A stretch of DNA of 64,000 nt from Planctomycetota bacterium. Its GTDB lineage: Bacteria; Planctomycetota; Phycisphaerae; Phycisphaerales; Phycisphaeraceae. This document shows positions 1-9,777 of this stretch, piece by piece; position 1 is the first letter of the stretch; each line of letters begins with the position of its first letter. Under the pieces are notes generated by a model. That model saw only the letters and a program-made list of their open reading frames with translations, was not told the origin of the DNA and did not search any database. The translations under genes were made by a program, and so were the position numbers. Location of the stretch: assembly GCA_021413865.1 (NCBI GenBank), contig JAIOPN010000023.1:1-64000 (forward strand), given 5' to 3'.

Positions 1-75
1 GCCTTGCTTGGTCACCATCTCCACCGCGCCGCGCTTGAACTCGTCGCTGTGCTTGCGTCGTGGTCTGCGTTCCAT
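1..75 (-). pseudogene. IS transposase OrfA, N-terminal fragment (runs off window)
   Basis: Reading the minus strand from the ATG at 75, the 25 visible codons give MERRPRRKHSDEFKRGAVEM followed by VTKQG. The pattern R-R-K-x-S-x-E-F-K-R-x-A-V is the start of the helix-turn-helix DNA-binding OrfA of IS3-type transposases (HTH_Tnp_1/Transposase_8). The gene leaves the window at its left edge, so completeness, the partner OrfB and the IS ends cannot be judged; it is entered as a fragment only because it is cut by the window. It may be an intact IS. Family assignment rests on one short motif. Confidence 0.6.
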
Positions 76-143
76 CGATTGGCGCCTGGGTGGCGGCTAT
101 TATGCCGCCGAGGTAGCGCCAACCGTTCGTGGGGAAGACCACC

Positions 144-935
144 ATGCCCATCCACATCACTTCCATCACCCCCGCAAACGAGTTTTCATTGGACGGCATC
201 GAACGGCTGTCCTACACCAGCGACACCGACGGCGCCACCGACTGGACGCTGGCGCGGCCGGGCAAACGCGGTTCGCCCGGCGCCTCGACGTGGGTCGTGC
301 AGATCCACGGCCACGGGTCGAGCGGCGATCAACTCTTCACACGACCCGACATCCGCCAGCACTGGCTCCCCCGCTACCTCGAAAAAGATTTCGGCGTGCT
401 CTCGCCGAACCTGCGCGGCAACGCGTGGATGAGCCCCGCCGCCGCGTCGGATTTGCAGAGCCTGCTGACGCTGGTGCGGGAACGGTACGACGTGAAGAAG
501 TTTTTGCTGATCAGCGGATCGATGGGCGGGACGAGCAACGTCATCTTCTCCTCGCTCTTCCCCGAGTTGATTGCGGGGACGATCGCGATGTGCCCCGCGA
601 CCGATCTGGTTACATACCGCCGATGGTGCGAGGGGTTTCCCGCTCATGGCACGATCCAGGACATCCGTCGTGCGATCGAGACGGGTTATGGAAATGAAGA
701 GTCAAAAATGGCGGCACACTCCGCGGTCCGGCACGCTGCGCGGCTAACCATGCCTGTTTTCATCGCACACGGGAATGCCGACGCGATTATCCCCGTGAGC
801 GAATCCCGCACGCTGGCCGCGGCGATGCCGGTTGGCTCGAATTTCTATTACATGGAGATGGAAAACGGCGACCACGACGCGCCGTTGTGGCAGATCGAAA
901 CGGCGTTGGCGTGGCTGTTACCGCGTGTGGGGTGA
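144..935 (+). CDS. alpha/beta-hydrolase family protein
   Basis: A 263-residue cytoplasmic-looking protein with the alpha/beta-hydrolase fold. The strand-turn-strand around QIHGHGSSG supplies an oxyanion-hole-like HGHG. The nucleophile elbow is ISGSMGG (a variant of GxSxG with Ser at the first position). The late acid is plausibly Asp in AHGNADAIIP and the catalytic His is in ENGDHDAP near the C-terminus, the usual Ser-Asp-His order. I chose ATG 144 because GGGGAAG at 131-137 lies 6 nt upstream; an in-frame GTG at 129 would leave no room for a ribosome-binding site. No signal peptide. Substrate unknown: esterase, peptidase or dienelactone-type hydrolase are all possible. It sits alone between an IS fragment and the rRNA promoter region. 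Confidence 0.8.
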   Translation: MPIHITSITPANEFSLDGIERLSYTSDTDGATDWTLARPGKRGSPGASTWVVQIHGHGSSGDQLFTRPDIRQHWLPRYLEKDFGVLSPNLRGNAWMSPAAASDLQSLLTLVRERYDVKKFLLISGSMGGTSNVIFSSLFPELIAGTIAMCPATDLVTYRRWCEGFPAHGTIQDIRRAIETGYGNEESKMAAHSAVRHAARLTMPVFIAHGNADAIIPVSESRTLAAAMPVGSNFYYMEMENGDHDAPLWQIETALAWLLPRVG

Positions 936-1114
936 TCCGCCCATCGCCGACAAATAACCGTATCGCATTATTATCACATGCTTTACGTCACAGATCGGCG
1001 ATGGCGATACGTAGAGACCTTACACGCCCGATAGTCGATTCCCAGCCCGTGCCCATGGGTGTAAGAACCATGCGAAGCATTTCCGAAGATCGGCGGCACA
1101 TGCCTGCTTTGACC

Positions 1115-1142
1115 TTGACTGAGCCGAGAATCAGGCGATAAT
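1115..1142 (+). promoter_or_regulatory. candidate 16S rRNA promoter P1
   Basis: TTGACT (1115-1120), a 16-nt spacer and GATAAT (1137-1142) form a sigma-70-type promoter about 460 nt upstream of the 16S rRNA. It is followed 105 nt later by a second candidate, the tandem arrangement common for rRNA operons. The rest of 936-1297 holds no credible gene. Confidence 0.5.
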
Positions 1143-1219
1143 CTGCGGTGTCCGATGGGTTTGGGGTCGCCGATGAGTGGCCTTTTTATCCACAATCGAC
1201 TCCATGCGAAGCCGTGGAG

Positions 1220-1247
1220 TTGACAGTTCTTGAAAAACTAATACACT
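1220..1247 (+). promoter_or_regulatory. candidate 16S rRNA promoter P2
   Basis: A perfect -35 TTGACA (1220-1225) is followed after 16 nt by TACACT (1242-1247). Transcription would begin near 1254, before the 5' arm of the pre-16S processing stem. It is the best consensus match in the leader. Confidence 0.6.
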
Positions 1248-1297
1248 GTTCGGCCCGAATCAATGCGTTCGGGAAACGGTCGCTCCGGCCGTGGGTT

Positions 1298-1322
1298 GAT
1301 CTTTGACAAGTGAACAGTTGGG
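1298..1322 (+). promoter_or_regulatory. boxA-like site and 5' arm of pre-16S processing stem
   Basis: This 25-nt stretch is complementary to 3305-3329 downstream of the 16S gene; every position pairs in RNA, with one G-U pair (U1311 with G3316). Such long stems bracketing 16S are RNase III processing sites. TGATCTTTGACAA at 1296-1308 also resembles the rRNA antitermination boxA (TGCTCTTTrACA). Between this arm and the gene (1323-1605) the leader contains further hairpins, such as CCATC-ttcg-GATGG near 1471-1484, and no gene. Confidence 0.75.
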
Positions 1323-1605
1323 TACGCCGCGAGGATGGGTCTCACGTCTGCTGTCCGTCACAGGACGGTTGGCGTGTAACTAAAACCGGTTGTTCGTTTT
1401 GCCACGAGCAGCCGGCTCAACATCCTTGTGATGCCTGAAGTAATTCAGAAATGGAAGTTGAGTATCCCTCCTCCATCTTCGGATGGGGTTGGGAGGAACG
1501 GTCCTGAGTACCGTTCCACGACCGGCCCGGTAAAAAACCGGGTCGTCAGGCAAACCTTCAAGGAACGCAACCCCAGCGGGGCAACCCGTTGGTGCAGCGA
1601 ACTAC

Positions 1606-3118
<1,513 letters not shown>

Positions 3119-3304
3119 AGGATAATCAAAACCACTCGGCCAAACGCCCTCCCACCAAACCGACCTCACAGCGTCGGCGGGAGACCCCGTTCGGGTCCGG
3201 AGAAATCCACGAGTGGGTCCGTCAGTCCGCCTCGCCCGTACCAAACACGACCACTACTCAGCGGTCGTGCACGGATAGCAGCCGAGCAATCGTCTGCGAA
3301 GGTC

Positions 3305-3329
3305 CCCAACTGTTCGCTTGTCAAAGATC
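3305..3329 (+). promoter_or_regulatory. 3' arm of pre-16S processing stem
   Basis: Complementary over 25 nt to 1298-1322 (one G-U pair), closing a stem that encloses the entire 16S gene. The 190 nt between the mature 3' end and this arm hold no tRNA cloverleaf and no gene. Confidence 0.75.
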
Positions 3330-3440
3330 CACCCCGATCTCCCCCCCACCATCACACCAAAATAGACACACGCCCCCAAGCCGCTCCGGGCTTAGCGTCC
3401 CCTATTTCCCTCCCCCAACTGTCACAACACACAAACCCCC

Positions 3441-3472
3441 AAAGCCCAGGCATCCCCATGCCCGGGCTTTCT
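3441..3472 (+). terminator. candidate rRNA terminator hairpin
   Basis: AAAGCCCAGGCA (3441-3452), a 6-nt loop, then TGCCCGGGCTTT (3459-3470) pair over 12 positions with one mismatch. The T content at the stem base and the location about 110 nt after the processing stem fit termination of the 16S transcript. There is only a weak U tract. Confidence 0.5.
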
Positions 3473-3497
3473 CCATGCGCCCACCTCGCGAGCACCA

Positions 3498-3532
3498 CCC
3501 GCAGCCCCGCCATGCCAATGCGGGGCTTCTTC
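3498..3532 (+). repeat. direct repeat B, copy 1 (hairpin)
   Basis: A 35-nt sequence identical to 4551-4585. It forms a hairpin AGCCCCGC / GCGGGGCT with a CATGCCAAT loop followed by TCTTC, so it can act as an intrinsic terminator. The two copies flank the secreted protein gene 3586-4428 in the same orientation. Confidence 0.75.
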
Positions 3533-3585
3533 CTCCCACGCCGCCCGATTACAATCCCGGCATCACCTCTCCGGGCATTGACTCC

Positions 3586-4428
3586 ATGCACACCCCCGCA
3601 CCGCGTCGCCTCCTCTGCACCTTCGTAGCGCTCCTGTCGCTTCTGCTGACCGCACCCGGCGCCGTCGCTGATGACGCGGAGAGCGATCTCGTCACGGCCA
3701 ACAAGCGCATCGCCGAACTCGAGGCCCAGGTCCGCCAGCTCACCGCGCAACTGGCGCTCGTACAGAAAGAGCTCACCCATGCCCCCGCGAGCGTCGATGC
3801 GCCCGCCGACCGAACGCCGGCTACGCAACCCTCCGCCTCCACCGCCGCCGCCGGCTTGAGGCCGAACGCCGGCGCGACCACCAAACCCTCCTCCCCCTAC
3901 CGCTCCGCGCTCGACTTGCTCACGCAACTCCCCGCGGCGCTCCGGCCGGGCCTCAAGACGCCTTGGGAGCCCGCCACGCGCCGCCAGGCCGTTGACTATC
4001 TCAACGAGCACGCCTTCGGCCGGCCGTTCGAGACCACCGTCACCCTCAGGTCCGTCAATGTCCACGACAACCACGACCGCAAACCCGGCGACGGCTCACC
4101 CGAGTGGATCGTCGTTTACCAATTCGAGACGACCCAACTCGCCTTTCAGGAACGAGACATTTCCCAAACGCTCCGATCCGTCACCAAGCAGGACGATCGC
4201 CTCCAGTGGTGGTACCGCATGGATGCGTTCTACACCGAAGTTGACGAAGCGACGGCCGTGCGCGCCAAAGCCCTGCCCAAGGGCGCCAAACTCCGCCTCA
4301 CCGGTCGGATTCAAAACATCACACTCGATTTGGTCGACACCACACGCAAGGACCCGGAGGAAAACCGCTACAACCTCCACCTCTACATCGCGGCCCCCGA
4401 AATCCATTCTCCGCTGCTCGACAGGTGA
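3586..4428 (+). CDS. secreted coiled-coil protein of unknown function
   Basis: A 280-residue protein. The N-terminus MHTPAPRRLLCTFVALLSLL continues to APGAVADD, a signal peptide with probable cleavage after AVA. Next comes a short coiled coil (about residues 30-60, LVTANKRIAELEAQVRQLTA), a Pro/Ala/Thr linker with PATQPS, and a C-terminal domain of about 170 residues rich in polar beta segments that I do not recognise. An in-frame ATG at 3475 is rejected because it would run through the repeat hairpin and bury the signal peptide. The coding region is flanked by direct repeats (3498-3532 and 4551-4585), with an ISL3 insertion sequence shortly downstream. Function unknown. Confidence 0.7.
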   Translation: MHTPAPRRLLCTFVALLSLLLTAPGAVADDAESDLVTANKRIAELEAQVRQLTAQLALVQKELTHAPASVDAPADRTPATQPSASTAAAGLRPNAGATTKPSSPYRSALDLLTQLPAALRPGLKTPWEPATRRQAVDYLNEHAFGRPFETTVTLRSVNVHDNHDRKPGDGSPEWIVVYQFETTQLAFQERDISQTLRSVTKQDDRLQWWYRMDAFYTEVDEATAVRAKALPKGAKLRLTGRIQNITLDLVDTTRKDPEENRYNLHLYIAAPEIHSPLLDR

Positions 4429-4504
4429 ATCTGCCTGCGTGTGGGGCGCGCGGAACGGAGTCGCGCTCGGTCACTCAGCTTTATCTTTATCCCGCTCCAG
4501 CGAG

Positions 4505-4537
4505 GTAGGGTGCGTGGAGCGAAGCGCAACGCACCAC
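4505..4537 (+). repeat. dispersed palindromic repeat A, copy 1
   Basis: This 33-nt sequence (GTAGGGTGCGTGGAGCGAAG and 13 more bases) recurs with one or a few changes at 17216-17248 and, inverted, at 17329-17361. It is itself an imperfect palindrome: GGTGCGT pairs with ACGCACC around a GC-rich core. It resembles REP-type intergenic repeats. It lies after the stop of the secreted protein gene and could serve as a terminator. Confidence 0.7.
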
Positions 4538-4550
4538 CGCGCCGCCACCC

Positions 4551-4585
4551 CCCGCAGCCCCGCCATGCCAATGCGGGGCTTCTTC
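4551..4585 (+). repeat. direct repeat B, copy 2 (hairpin)
   Basis: Identical to 3498-3532 over 35 nt, with the stem AGCCCCGC / GCGGGGCT followed by TCTTCTTCCC. It lies downstream of the secreted protein gene and 21 nt before the left end of the ISL3-type element. Confidence 0.75.
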
Positions 4586-4605
4586 TTCCCGCTTCGCCAA
4601 AACTC

Positions 4606-4634
4606 GGTCCTCCCGGGATTTCCGTGGGTGATGT
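4606..4634. repeat. terminal inverted repeat, left end of ISL3-type element
   Basis: 29 bp beginning GGTCCTCCCGGGATTTCCGT; its reverse complement is found at 5985-6013 with three differences. Confidence 0.85.
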
Positions 4635-4694
4635 ATGACCGAATTGGGGGCTTCGCCGTCAGCCCCCAACCCCCGGCTCCCCCGCGGAAGGGTT

Positions 4695-5948
4695 CTATCC
4701 GCCACCTGATGGCTCTGGATACAAACTCAGCCCGCCACAGTGGAAGTAGATCGCGGTCTTGAAGTGTTCGCGGTTGGCAAACCCGCACGCCTTACGCTTG
4801 ATCGTCATGATCTTCGAGTTCAGACCCTCCGCCACGCCGTTGGTGATCGGGTATCGGCAGTAGCTCACGATGTTTTCCAGCCGGCTCTTGAGCATCCTCG
4901 CCACCTTCTTGACCGGCTCAAGCCGGCTGCGGATCGCGCCGGCGTACCAGTCGCTGAAGAACCGCCTGGCCCAGCCCTCGGTCGTGTAGCTCCACAGATC
5001 ACGCAGCGACTCCTTCCACGCCCACGCCCGTCCGACCCGGAGCACTTCCCGCACCAATTCACGCAGCCTCGCCCGCTTCTCTGGCGGCACGTTCTCCTCC
5101 CCGCTCAGCCACAGGTACCGTGTCCCCGTGAGCTTCTCTGCATCCTTCCCGCCGGCCGCCTTGAGCTCGCGGTGCTCCTGCCGACGCACCTTGTCCACCG
5201 CTTCACCCATGTGCTTCATGATGTGGAAACGGTCGAAAACAACGCGGAACTCCGCCAACGGGATGTGCTCACAAGCGGCCTTGAAGTAGGGGTCCCACAT
5301 GTCCATGGCGATCGCCTTGATCCCCCAAAGCTGCTTCTGGCTGAGCCCGCCAAGATAGGCGCCCAGGCTCTGGGACGTGCGGTCGTCGGCGACGTGCTCG
5401 ACCGTTGCCTTGTCGATGTCGCACACCACCGTCACATACGAGTGGCCCTTGCGGAAGGCCTTCTCGTCCACGCCCAGGTGCTCGATGACCTTTGCCACTT
5501 TCCGCTTCTGCCCACGCTTGACCGCGCGGTCCATCACGCCCCAGCCCTCGTCCCAGGTGATGCCCAGCAACGCCACCGCGCCGCTGACCGTGCCGGTCTC
5601 ATGCAGCACGTCGATGATCCATCGCTCGAACAACGCGGTGAATCGCCCGTGAGGCAGCGCCCAGGGCGCCGACACCTGACCCACGCCATGCTCCGTGCAT
5701 TCCACCCGGGGCACGCTCGCGTGCAGGAACGTCTGGAACTGGCACGTGTCCAGATGACGCCAGGAGCGTTGGTCGCTGTGGTCGTAGAGCGGCATGGTCT
5801 TGCCGCAGGTGGGACACGCCCAGGTCGCCTCCGGCTTGTGGGTCAGGTGGATGTCCACCCGCTTGTCGGCGATCACGAGTTCAACCCGTTCGACATTCCA
5901 CGGGGTGTTGATGCCCAAAATCTGCTGATAAAGTTCGGTGTCGCGCAA
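4695..5948 (-). CDS. ISL3-family transposase
   Basis: A 417-residue cut-and-paste DDE transposase. The N-terminal zinc ribbon shows CPTCGK followed by a Cys/His pair further on (VECTEHGVG), then a helix-turn-helix region. The catalytic domain shows LGVDEKAFRKGHSY with the first Asp, AIAMDMWDPYF with the second, and NGVAEGLNSKI with the Glu; FDRFHIMKH is another ISL3 signature. Length matches intact family members (about 400-440), no frameshift is visible, and both terminal repeats are present, so the element is potentially active. The minus-strand start gives MRDTELYQQILGI. Confidence 0.95.
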   Translation of the reverse strand: MRDTELYQQILGINTPWNVERVELVIADKRVDIHLTHKPEATWACPTCGKTMPLYDHSDQRSWRHLDTCQFQTFLHASVPRVECTEHGVGQVSAPWALPHGRFTALFERWIIDVLHETGTVSGAVALLGITWDEGWGVMDRAVKRGQKRKVAKVIEHLGVDEKAFRKGHSYVTVVCDIDKATVEHVADDRTSQSLGAYLGGLSQKQLWGIKAIAMDMWDPYFKAACEHIPLAEFRVVFDRFHIMKHMGEAVDKVRRQEHRELKAAGGKDAEKLTGTRYLWLSGEENVPPEKRARLRELVREVLRVGRAWAWKESLRDLWSYTTEGWARRFFSDWYAGAIRSRLEPVKKVARMLKSRLENIVSYCRYPITNGVAEGLNSKIMTIKRKACGFANREHFKTAIYFHCGGLSLYPEPSGGG

Positions 5949-5984
5949 GGCGCTGCTCCGGGGGAGCAGGCGTTGTAGCTGCTG

Positions 5985-6013
5985 AAATCACCCATGCAAA
6001 TCCCGGGAGGACC
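5985..6013. repeat. terminal inverted repeat, right end of ISL3-type element
   Basis: 29 bp inverted copy of 4606-4634. Its outer end is 6 nt from the stop codon of the neighbouring small gene (6020). Confidence 0.85.
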
Positions 6014-6019
6014 TCTTTT

Positions 6020-6526
6020 TTAGGGTCGAGCAGCAATAGCCCCGACATTTAGGATATAGGTCGCGTCCTCGCGTTCTCCGTCTCCATCGACATCTTCAAA
6101 AAAAAGTTCAAGGTGTGAGTGTCTCCACTCATCATCAGAAAGAGTGACGACAGTGTGGTACATGCCATCGCGGTTACGTAAGAAGTGAGCGAGCCATGCT
6201 CGTTGGACTTTGCCTTTGTCGTCAAGGATGACCCAGCGATACCAATATGGATTAAGCCCGCCGCTCGATAGGGGCTCTTTATCTCGTATCGGGATGGTGT
6301 GGCCGCGTTCAACCACGACGCGGAAGTATGACTCTCCGGCATTCCGAGAGAACCGATCAGCGTAGAAATAAAGATCACACGGGGATACCGATTCATTTAG
6401 GTGTTGGATACGAAATGTAGAAAATCTCGTACATAGTGGCTTGGTGGTTGTCGCGGCGGAACACACAAAGATTGCAAAGCCAAGACCTGCTAGGGTCGCC
6501 GACACAATGAGGAGCCGCTGAATCAT
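6020..6526 (-). CDS. secreted protein of unknown function, IS-adjacent
   Basis: A 168-residue protein. It starts MIQRLLIVSATLAGLGFAIF followed by VCSAATTT, a signal peptide; the Cys after FV makes a weak lipobox, so a lipoprotein is possible. The mature part has paired Cys residues (PLCTRF, SPCDLYF), polar beta-type segments and an acidic FEDVDGDGEREDA motif near the C-terminus that looks like a calcium-binding DxDGDGxxE loop. Base composition is visibly less GC-rich than its neighbours, suggesting transfer. The stop codon lies 7 nt outside the IS right end, so the original 3' end may have been changed by the insertion. I do not recognise the family. Confidence 0.6.
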   Translation of the reverse strand: MIQRLLIVSATLAGLGFAIFVCSAATTTKPLCTRFSTFRIQHLNESVSPCDLYFYADRFSRNAGESYFRVVVERGHTIPIRDKEPLSSGGLNPYWYRWVILDDKGKVQRAWLAHFLRNRDGMYHTVVTLSDDEWRHSHLELFFEDVDGDGEREDATYILNVGAIAARP

Positions 6527-6591
6527 TTTTGCCTCATCAGAGGGGACGAAATTCGGCAGGGTGCGCGAATCACCCTACTAAATGTTACCAC

Positions 6592-9500
6592 CTATCGATC
6601 AATCAACACCATATCCGCCGTATCGATCGGCAACGTAACCGTCATCGCCCCGTCCTTGTACTCCGGCTTGAGTTCGCCGTGCGCCATGCTGCGGACGGAG
6701 GTCGCCTTGTCCACGCCGTTGATCTTCACGGTGAGCGTGGCGATCGGCTTGCCGGTGAAGTTCATGAGGGTGACGGCCGTGCGGGCGGGCTTGCCGTTGA
6801 GGGCCGGGGTGTCGATGCAGGTGGATTCCACGAGCGTCTCGCTGCACTCGACGGGGCGCTGGAAATCCTTGGGCAGGAACTGATCGACGATGAGCCGGCG
6901 GAGGTCAACGTCCATCGCGGTGGGCAGGAAATGCGTGAAGGCGTCGTCGGAGCCGCCGCGGTCGGCGGGGCGGACGGGAAGGCCGGACTTGAGGTAGGCC
7001 TGGCCGGGGAGGAAGCCGATGAGGACTGCGCGGCCCTTGCCGTGTTTCGTCTCGACCGCGGCGGTTGAGCCGTCGGAGAACTTCGCGAGCACGCGGCCAT
7101 CGCCGGCGGTCAGCCGCTGACGCCAGACGATCACCTCGATCTTTTTGTTCGAGCCATCGCCGGTCCAATCGACGGTATCAATCGGCGTGTAGAGCGGGAG
7201 GTCCTGCTTGGAGAGGAAGGGCTTGAAGCCGTCGAGGAGGTATTTCTTCACGAGGTCGGGGTCTTCATCCACCTTCTCGCTCTTCACGCCGTAGAGCTTG
7301 GCGGTGTCGGGGTTGGGCTTGTCGAACTCGTCACGGAAGCCGCCCCCGGCGAAGGAGACGAGGGTGCCGCCGTTCTTCACCCACTTGTTCAGGGCGGCGA
7401 TCACACGGGAGTGCAGCCAGGTCTGGGTGACGTAGATGACCTTGTAGTCCTTGGCCAAGCCGTCGATCACGTCGTCTTCGGAGAGGAAATCGACGGGGAC
7501 CTGGGCGTGGCGGAGGGCGTAGTAGGCGGCCTTGCGTTCGTTGTTCTGCATGGCGAAGACGGTGTTGTCTGAGCCGGACAGGACGTCCTCGACGCTGGAG
7601 AGGAGCAGGCCGACCTTCGCGTGGCGGACGTGGCCGTCCATGACGTAGTCTTCAAAAGCACCGGCCTCGTGCGTGGCGTCGTGGATGGCACGCCACATGG
7701 GGAGGTCGTCGGTGGCGACGTAGTTCTCCGTCCCACCGACGACCAGCGGGGAGGCGCAGAAATAGTTGATCATCTTCGCCCCGTTGCCGACGGCCTGGTA
7801 GAAGGAGAGGCGGAAGTCGCGCGGCGTGTTGCCGGGCGAGTGGGGCATGACGTACATGTGGATCGGATTGTCGTGGTACTTCGCGCCGGCGCGGAAGGCG
7901 GCGGTGAGGTAGCCGGTGGCCTGCACGCTGAACTCGGGGATCTGCCAGACATAGTCCTCGGCCCAGGGCATGGACATCGCGCCGATCTTGAAGGTACGGA
8001 TGTAGTCCATCTCCGTGACCATATAGTTGGAGTGGGGCGAGTAGTTCGCGCCGGCATAGACGCCGTGCTTGAGGTAGTAGGCGGTGGCCTCGGCGTAGGC
8101 ATGGCCGCCCTTTTCCTTGGCGCAGAGCTGGGAGTAGTAGAAGAGCGGGTCCTTGCGGTCCTCGGTGTATTTCGCGGGGCCGTCGGTCTTGACGTTGCGG
8201 GCCTTGAGGAAGTCGGCGAACTCCTGCTCGGAGGGCTTGAAGGAGGGCAGGTGGGTTTCGTCGCCGTAGCTGACGATGTAGAGGCTTTTCCAACCGGCGT
8301 CGGCGTCGCCTTTGCCCAGGGCCTTGACTTTGGCGTCAATGAATGCGATCGAGGTGTCCCGCCAGTGCGCGACGAGGCCGCGCTTCCCGTCGAATGTCGC
8401 GGTGTTGTCGCCGAGGGCTTTCATCAGCTCGATGCCGTCGGGGTAGCTGGGCGTACCACCGAAGCCGCCGATGTTGTAGATGTAGAAACGCTCGGGGGTC
8501 GTGCCGACGGAGGGGAACTTCTTCACCTCGCCCAGCAGCCAGGCGAGGGCCTCGTCACGCGTGCGGATGACGGAGGGACGGCCGCGGGATTCGAGCTGTT
8601 TGGAGAGCGTCGCGTTGGGGGCGACGACGCCGGGCATCTCGAACGTGGTCGGCCCGTCGATGTCGAGCTTCTTGATCGGCGTGACGCCGCCGTGCCCGTC
8701 GGGCGTGCCGAACTCGATCGATATTTTGGCGGGCGGCGTGAGCGACCAGTCGGAATTGTGCAGCGCGTCGATCATGCCGCCAATGGGAGCCCAGCCGGAC
8801 TGCTGGCCGGGGGCGAGCAACTGGTCCTCGGGCGTCTTGGTAAAGAGCGTCGCGTCGAGTCGGGGCGTGAGCTTATCGGGCGCGACGGCCTCGGAATGCG
8901 GGCCGGCGAGCTGGTAGTTCACGTCGGGCGCGGCGTACCCCGTGCGGAGTATTTTTACGGGGGTCCAATCGCGAACGTGGATGTAGTAGGGCGAGTGTTG
9001 GCCGAGGTTGTCGGGGCCGAGCGTGACCGCCACGGGCTTGGCGTCGCGGTTGGTGACGCGCGCGAAGAGGTCGCCCTCCTGCGTGAGCCAGCCGTCGAAC
9101 TCCAGGTAGCGGGAGCCCTTTTGTGCCGCCATGCCCGCGGTGTCGTTGGTGAGGCAGACCACGTCCACGTTGCGCTTGGCGGCGTTGAGGCGCGGCTTGC
9201 CGCCGTCCATCTGCGCGGCGGCGATAAGGCGGATCGTGGCCTTGCCGGCCTTGAGCGGTGCGGCGTCGGAATACTGCCAGACGATGTTGTCGGTGCCGCC
9301 CCAGAAGAAGCGCTCCATCGGTTTGCGCACGTGGCCGTTGAGAGGCCACACCTTGTCGTCCTGCAAGCGGCCGTAGGGCTTGCTGTAGATGGTTTTGCCG
9401 TCCTGGAGAACCTCGACGGTGAACTCGACGGAGAAGTTGAACGGCTGCTCGTAGCGCGCCATCACGAAGTAGGAGCCGTCCGCGGGGATGTTCACCGTCT

Positions 9501-9777
9501 GCTCGGCGACGACCTGCTGGCCGGGCGGGACCTGTTCCGGCGCGCTGAGGCAGGCCATGCGGGAGAGGAAGGTGATGGCGAAGGTGGAGGCGAAGTAGTT
9601 CTCGCGGTAGGGCATCACGCGCCAGCCGGCGCCGGTGGGGGGCGTCTTGAGGGCGAAGTCCTCGGCCTCGGCGATGAGGCGGACGGGCTTGGCGGTCGGC
9701 TGGGCGGGGGCGGTCGGCGTGCCCGACAGCAGACCGAGCGCGGCGGCGAGGGCGGCGAGTGTAGTGCGGATAGACAT
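6592..9777 (-). CDS. large secreted GH42-like / trimerisation-domain protein
   Basis: A 1061-residue exported protein. ATG 9777 is chosen because GAGGTAA lies just upstream and it begins MSIRTTLAALAAALGLLSGT, a signal peptide ending PAPAQP; upstream in-frame codons are not credible. The N-terminal ~300 residues are beta-rich (EAEDF...GSYFVMARYE resembles a carbohydrate-binding or filament-type sandwich). The middle ~400 resemble a TIM-barrel of the GH42 type (YIVSYGDE, AEDYVWQIPEF). The section around 750-850 (HAKVGLLLSSVEDVL...KDYKVIYVTQTWLHSR...WVKNGGTLVSFAGGGF) matches the glutamine-amidotransferase-like trimerisation domain of GH42 enzymes. A glycoside hydrolase role is inferred; catalytic Glu pairs were not assigned. 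Confidence 0.65.
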   Translation of the reverse strand: MSIRTTLAALAAALGLLSGTPTAPAQPTAKPVRLIAEAEDFALKTPPTGAGWRVMPYRENYFASTFAITFLSRMACLSAPEQVPPGQQVVAEQTVNIPADGSYFVMARYEQPFNFSVEFTVEVLQDGKTIYSKPYGRLQDDKVWPLNGHVRKPMERFFWGGTDNIVWQYSDAAPLKAGKATIRLIAAAQMDGGKPRLNAAKRNVDVVCLTNDTAGMAAQKGSRYLEFDGWLTQEGDLFARVTNRDAKPVAVTLGPDNLGQHSPYYIHVRDWTPVKILRTGYAAPDVNYQLAGPHSEAVAPDKLTPRLDATLFTKTPEDQLLAPGQQSGWAPIGGMIDALHNSDWSLTPPAKISIEFGTPDGHGGVTPIKKLDIDGPTTFEMPGVVAPNATLSKQLESRGRPSVIRTRDEALAWLLGEVKKFPSVGTTPERFYIYNIGGFGGTPSYPDGIELMKALGDNTATFDGKRGLVAHWRDTSIAFIDAKVKALGKGDADAGWKSLYIVSYGDETHLPSFKPSEQEFADFLKARNVKTDGPAKYTEDRKDPLFYYSQLCAKEKGGHAYAEATAYYLKHGVYAGANYSPHSNYMVTEMDYIRTFKIGAMSMPWAEDYVWQIPEFSVQATGYLTAAFRAGAKYHDNPIHMYVMPHSPGNTPRDFRLSFYQAVGNGAKMINYFCASPLVVGGTENYVATDDLPMWRAIHDATHEAGAFEDYVMDGHVRHAKVGLLLSSVEDVLSGSDNTVFAMQNNERKAAYYALRHAQVPVDFLSEDDVIDGLAKDYKVIYVTQTWLHSRVIAALNKWVKNGGTLVSFAGGGFRDEFDKPNPDTAKLYGVKSEKVDEDPDLVKKYLLDGFKPFLSKQDLPLYTPIDTVDWTGDGSNKKIEVIVWRQRLTAGDGRVLAKFSDGSTAAVETKHGKGRAVLIGFLPGQAYLKSGLPVRPADRGGSDDAFTHFLPTAMDVDLRRLIVDQFLPKDFQRPVECSETLVESTCIDTPALNGKPARTAVTLMNFTGKPIATLTVKINGVDKATSVRSMAHGELKPEYKDGAMTVTLPIDTADMVLIDR

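Larger units (their letters stand above)
4606..6013 (-). mobile_element. ISL3-family insertion sequence, complete
   Basis: An element of about 1.41 kb. The left end 4606-4634 and the right end 5985-6013 are inverted repeats of 29 bp: both read GGTCCTCCCGGGATTT from the outside inwards, then differ at a few bases before GGGTGAT. They enclose one transposase gene on the minus strand with 71 bp and 36 bp margins. Size, single DDE transposase and TIR length fit ISL3. I could not find a convincing 8-bp target duplication: CAAAACTC on the left and TCTTTTTT on the right do not match. Confidence 0.85.

Noticed and set aside
8-697. 229-codon frame overlapping the first hydrolase
   Set aside because: The hydrolase frame has a ribosome-binding site and catalytic motifs; this one has only Arg/His-rich shadow composition.
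4598-6021. Target-site duplication around the ISL3 element
   Set aside because: CAAAACTC and TCTTTTTT do not match; only loose A/T similarity, so no duplication is claimed.
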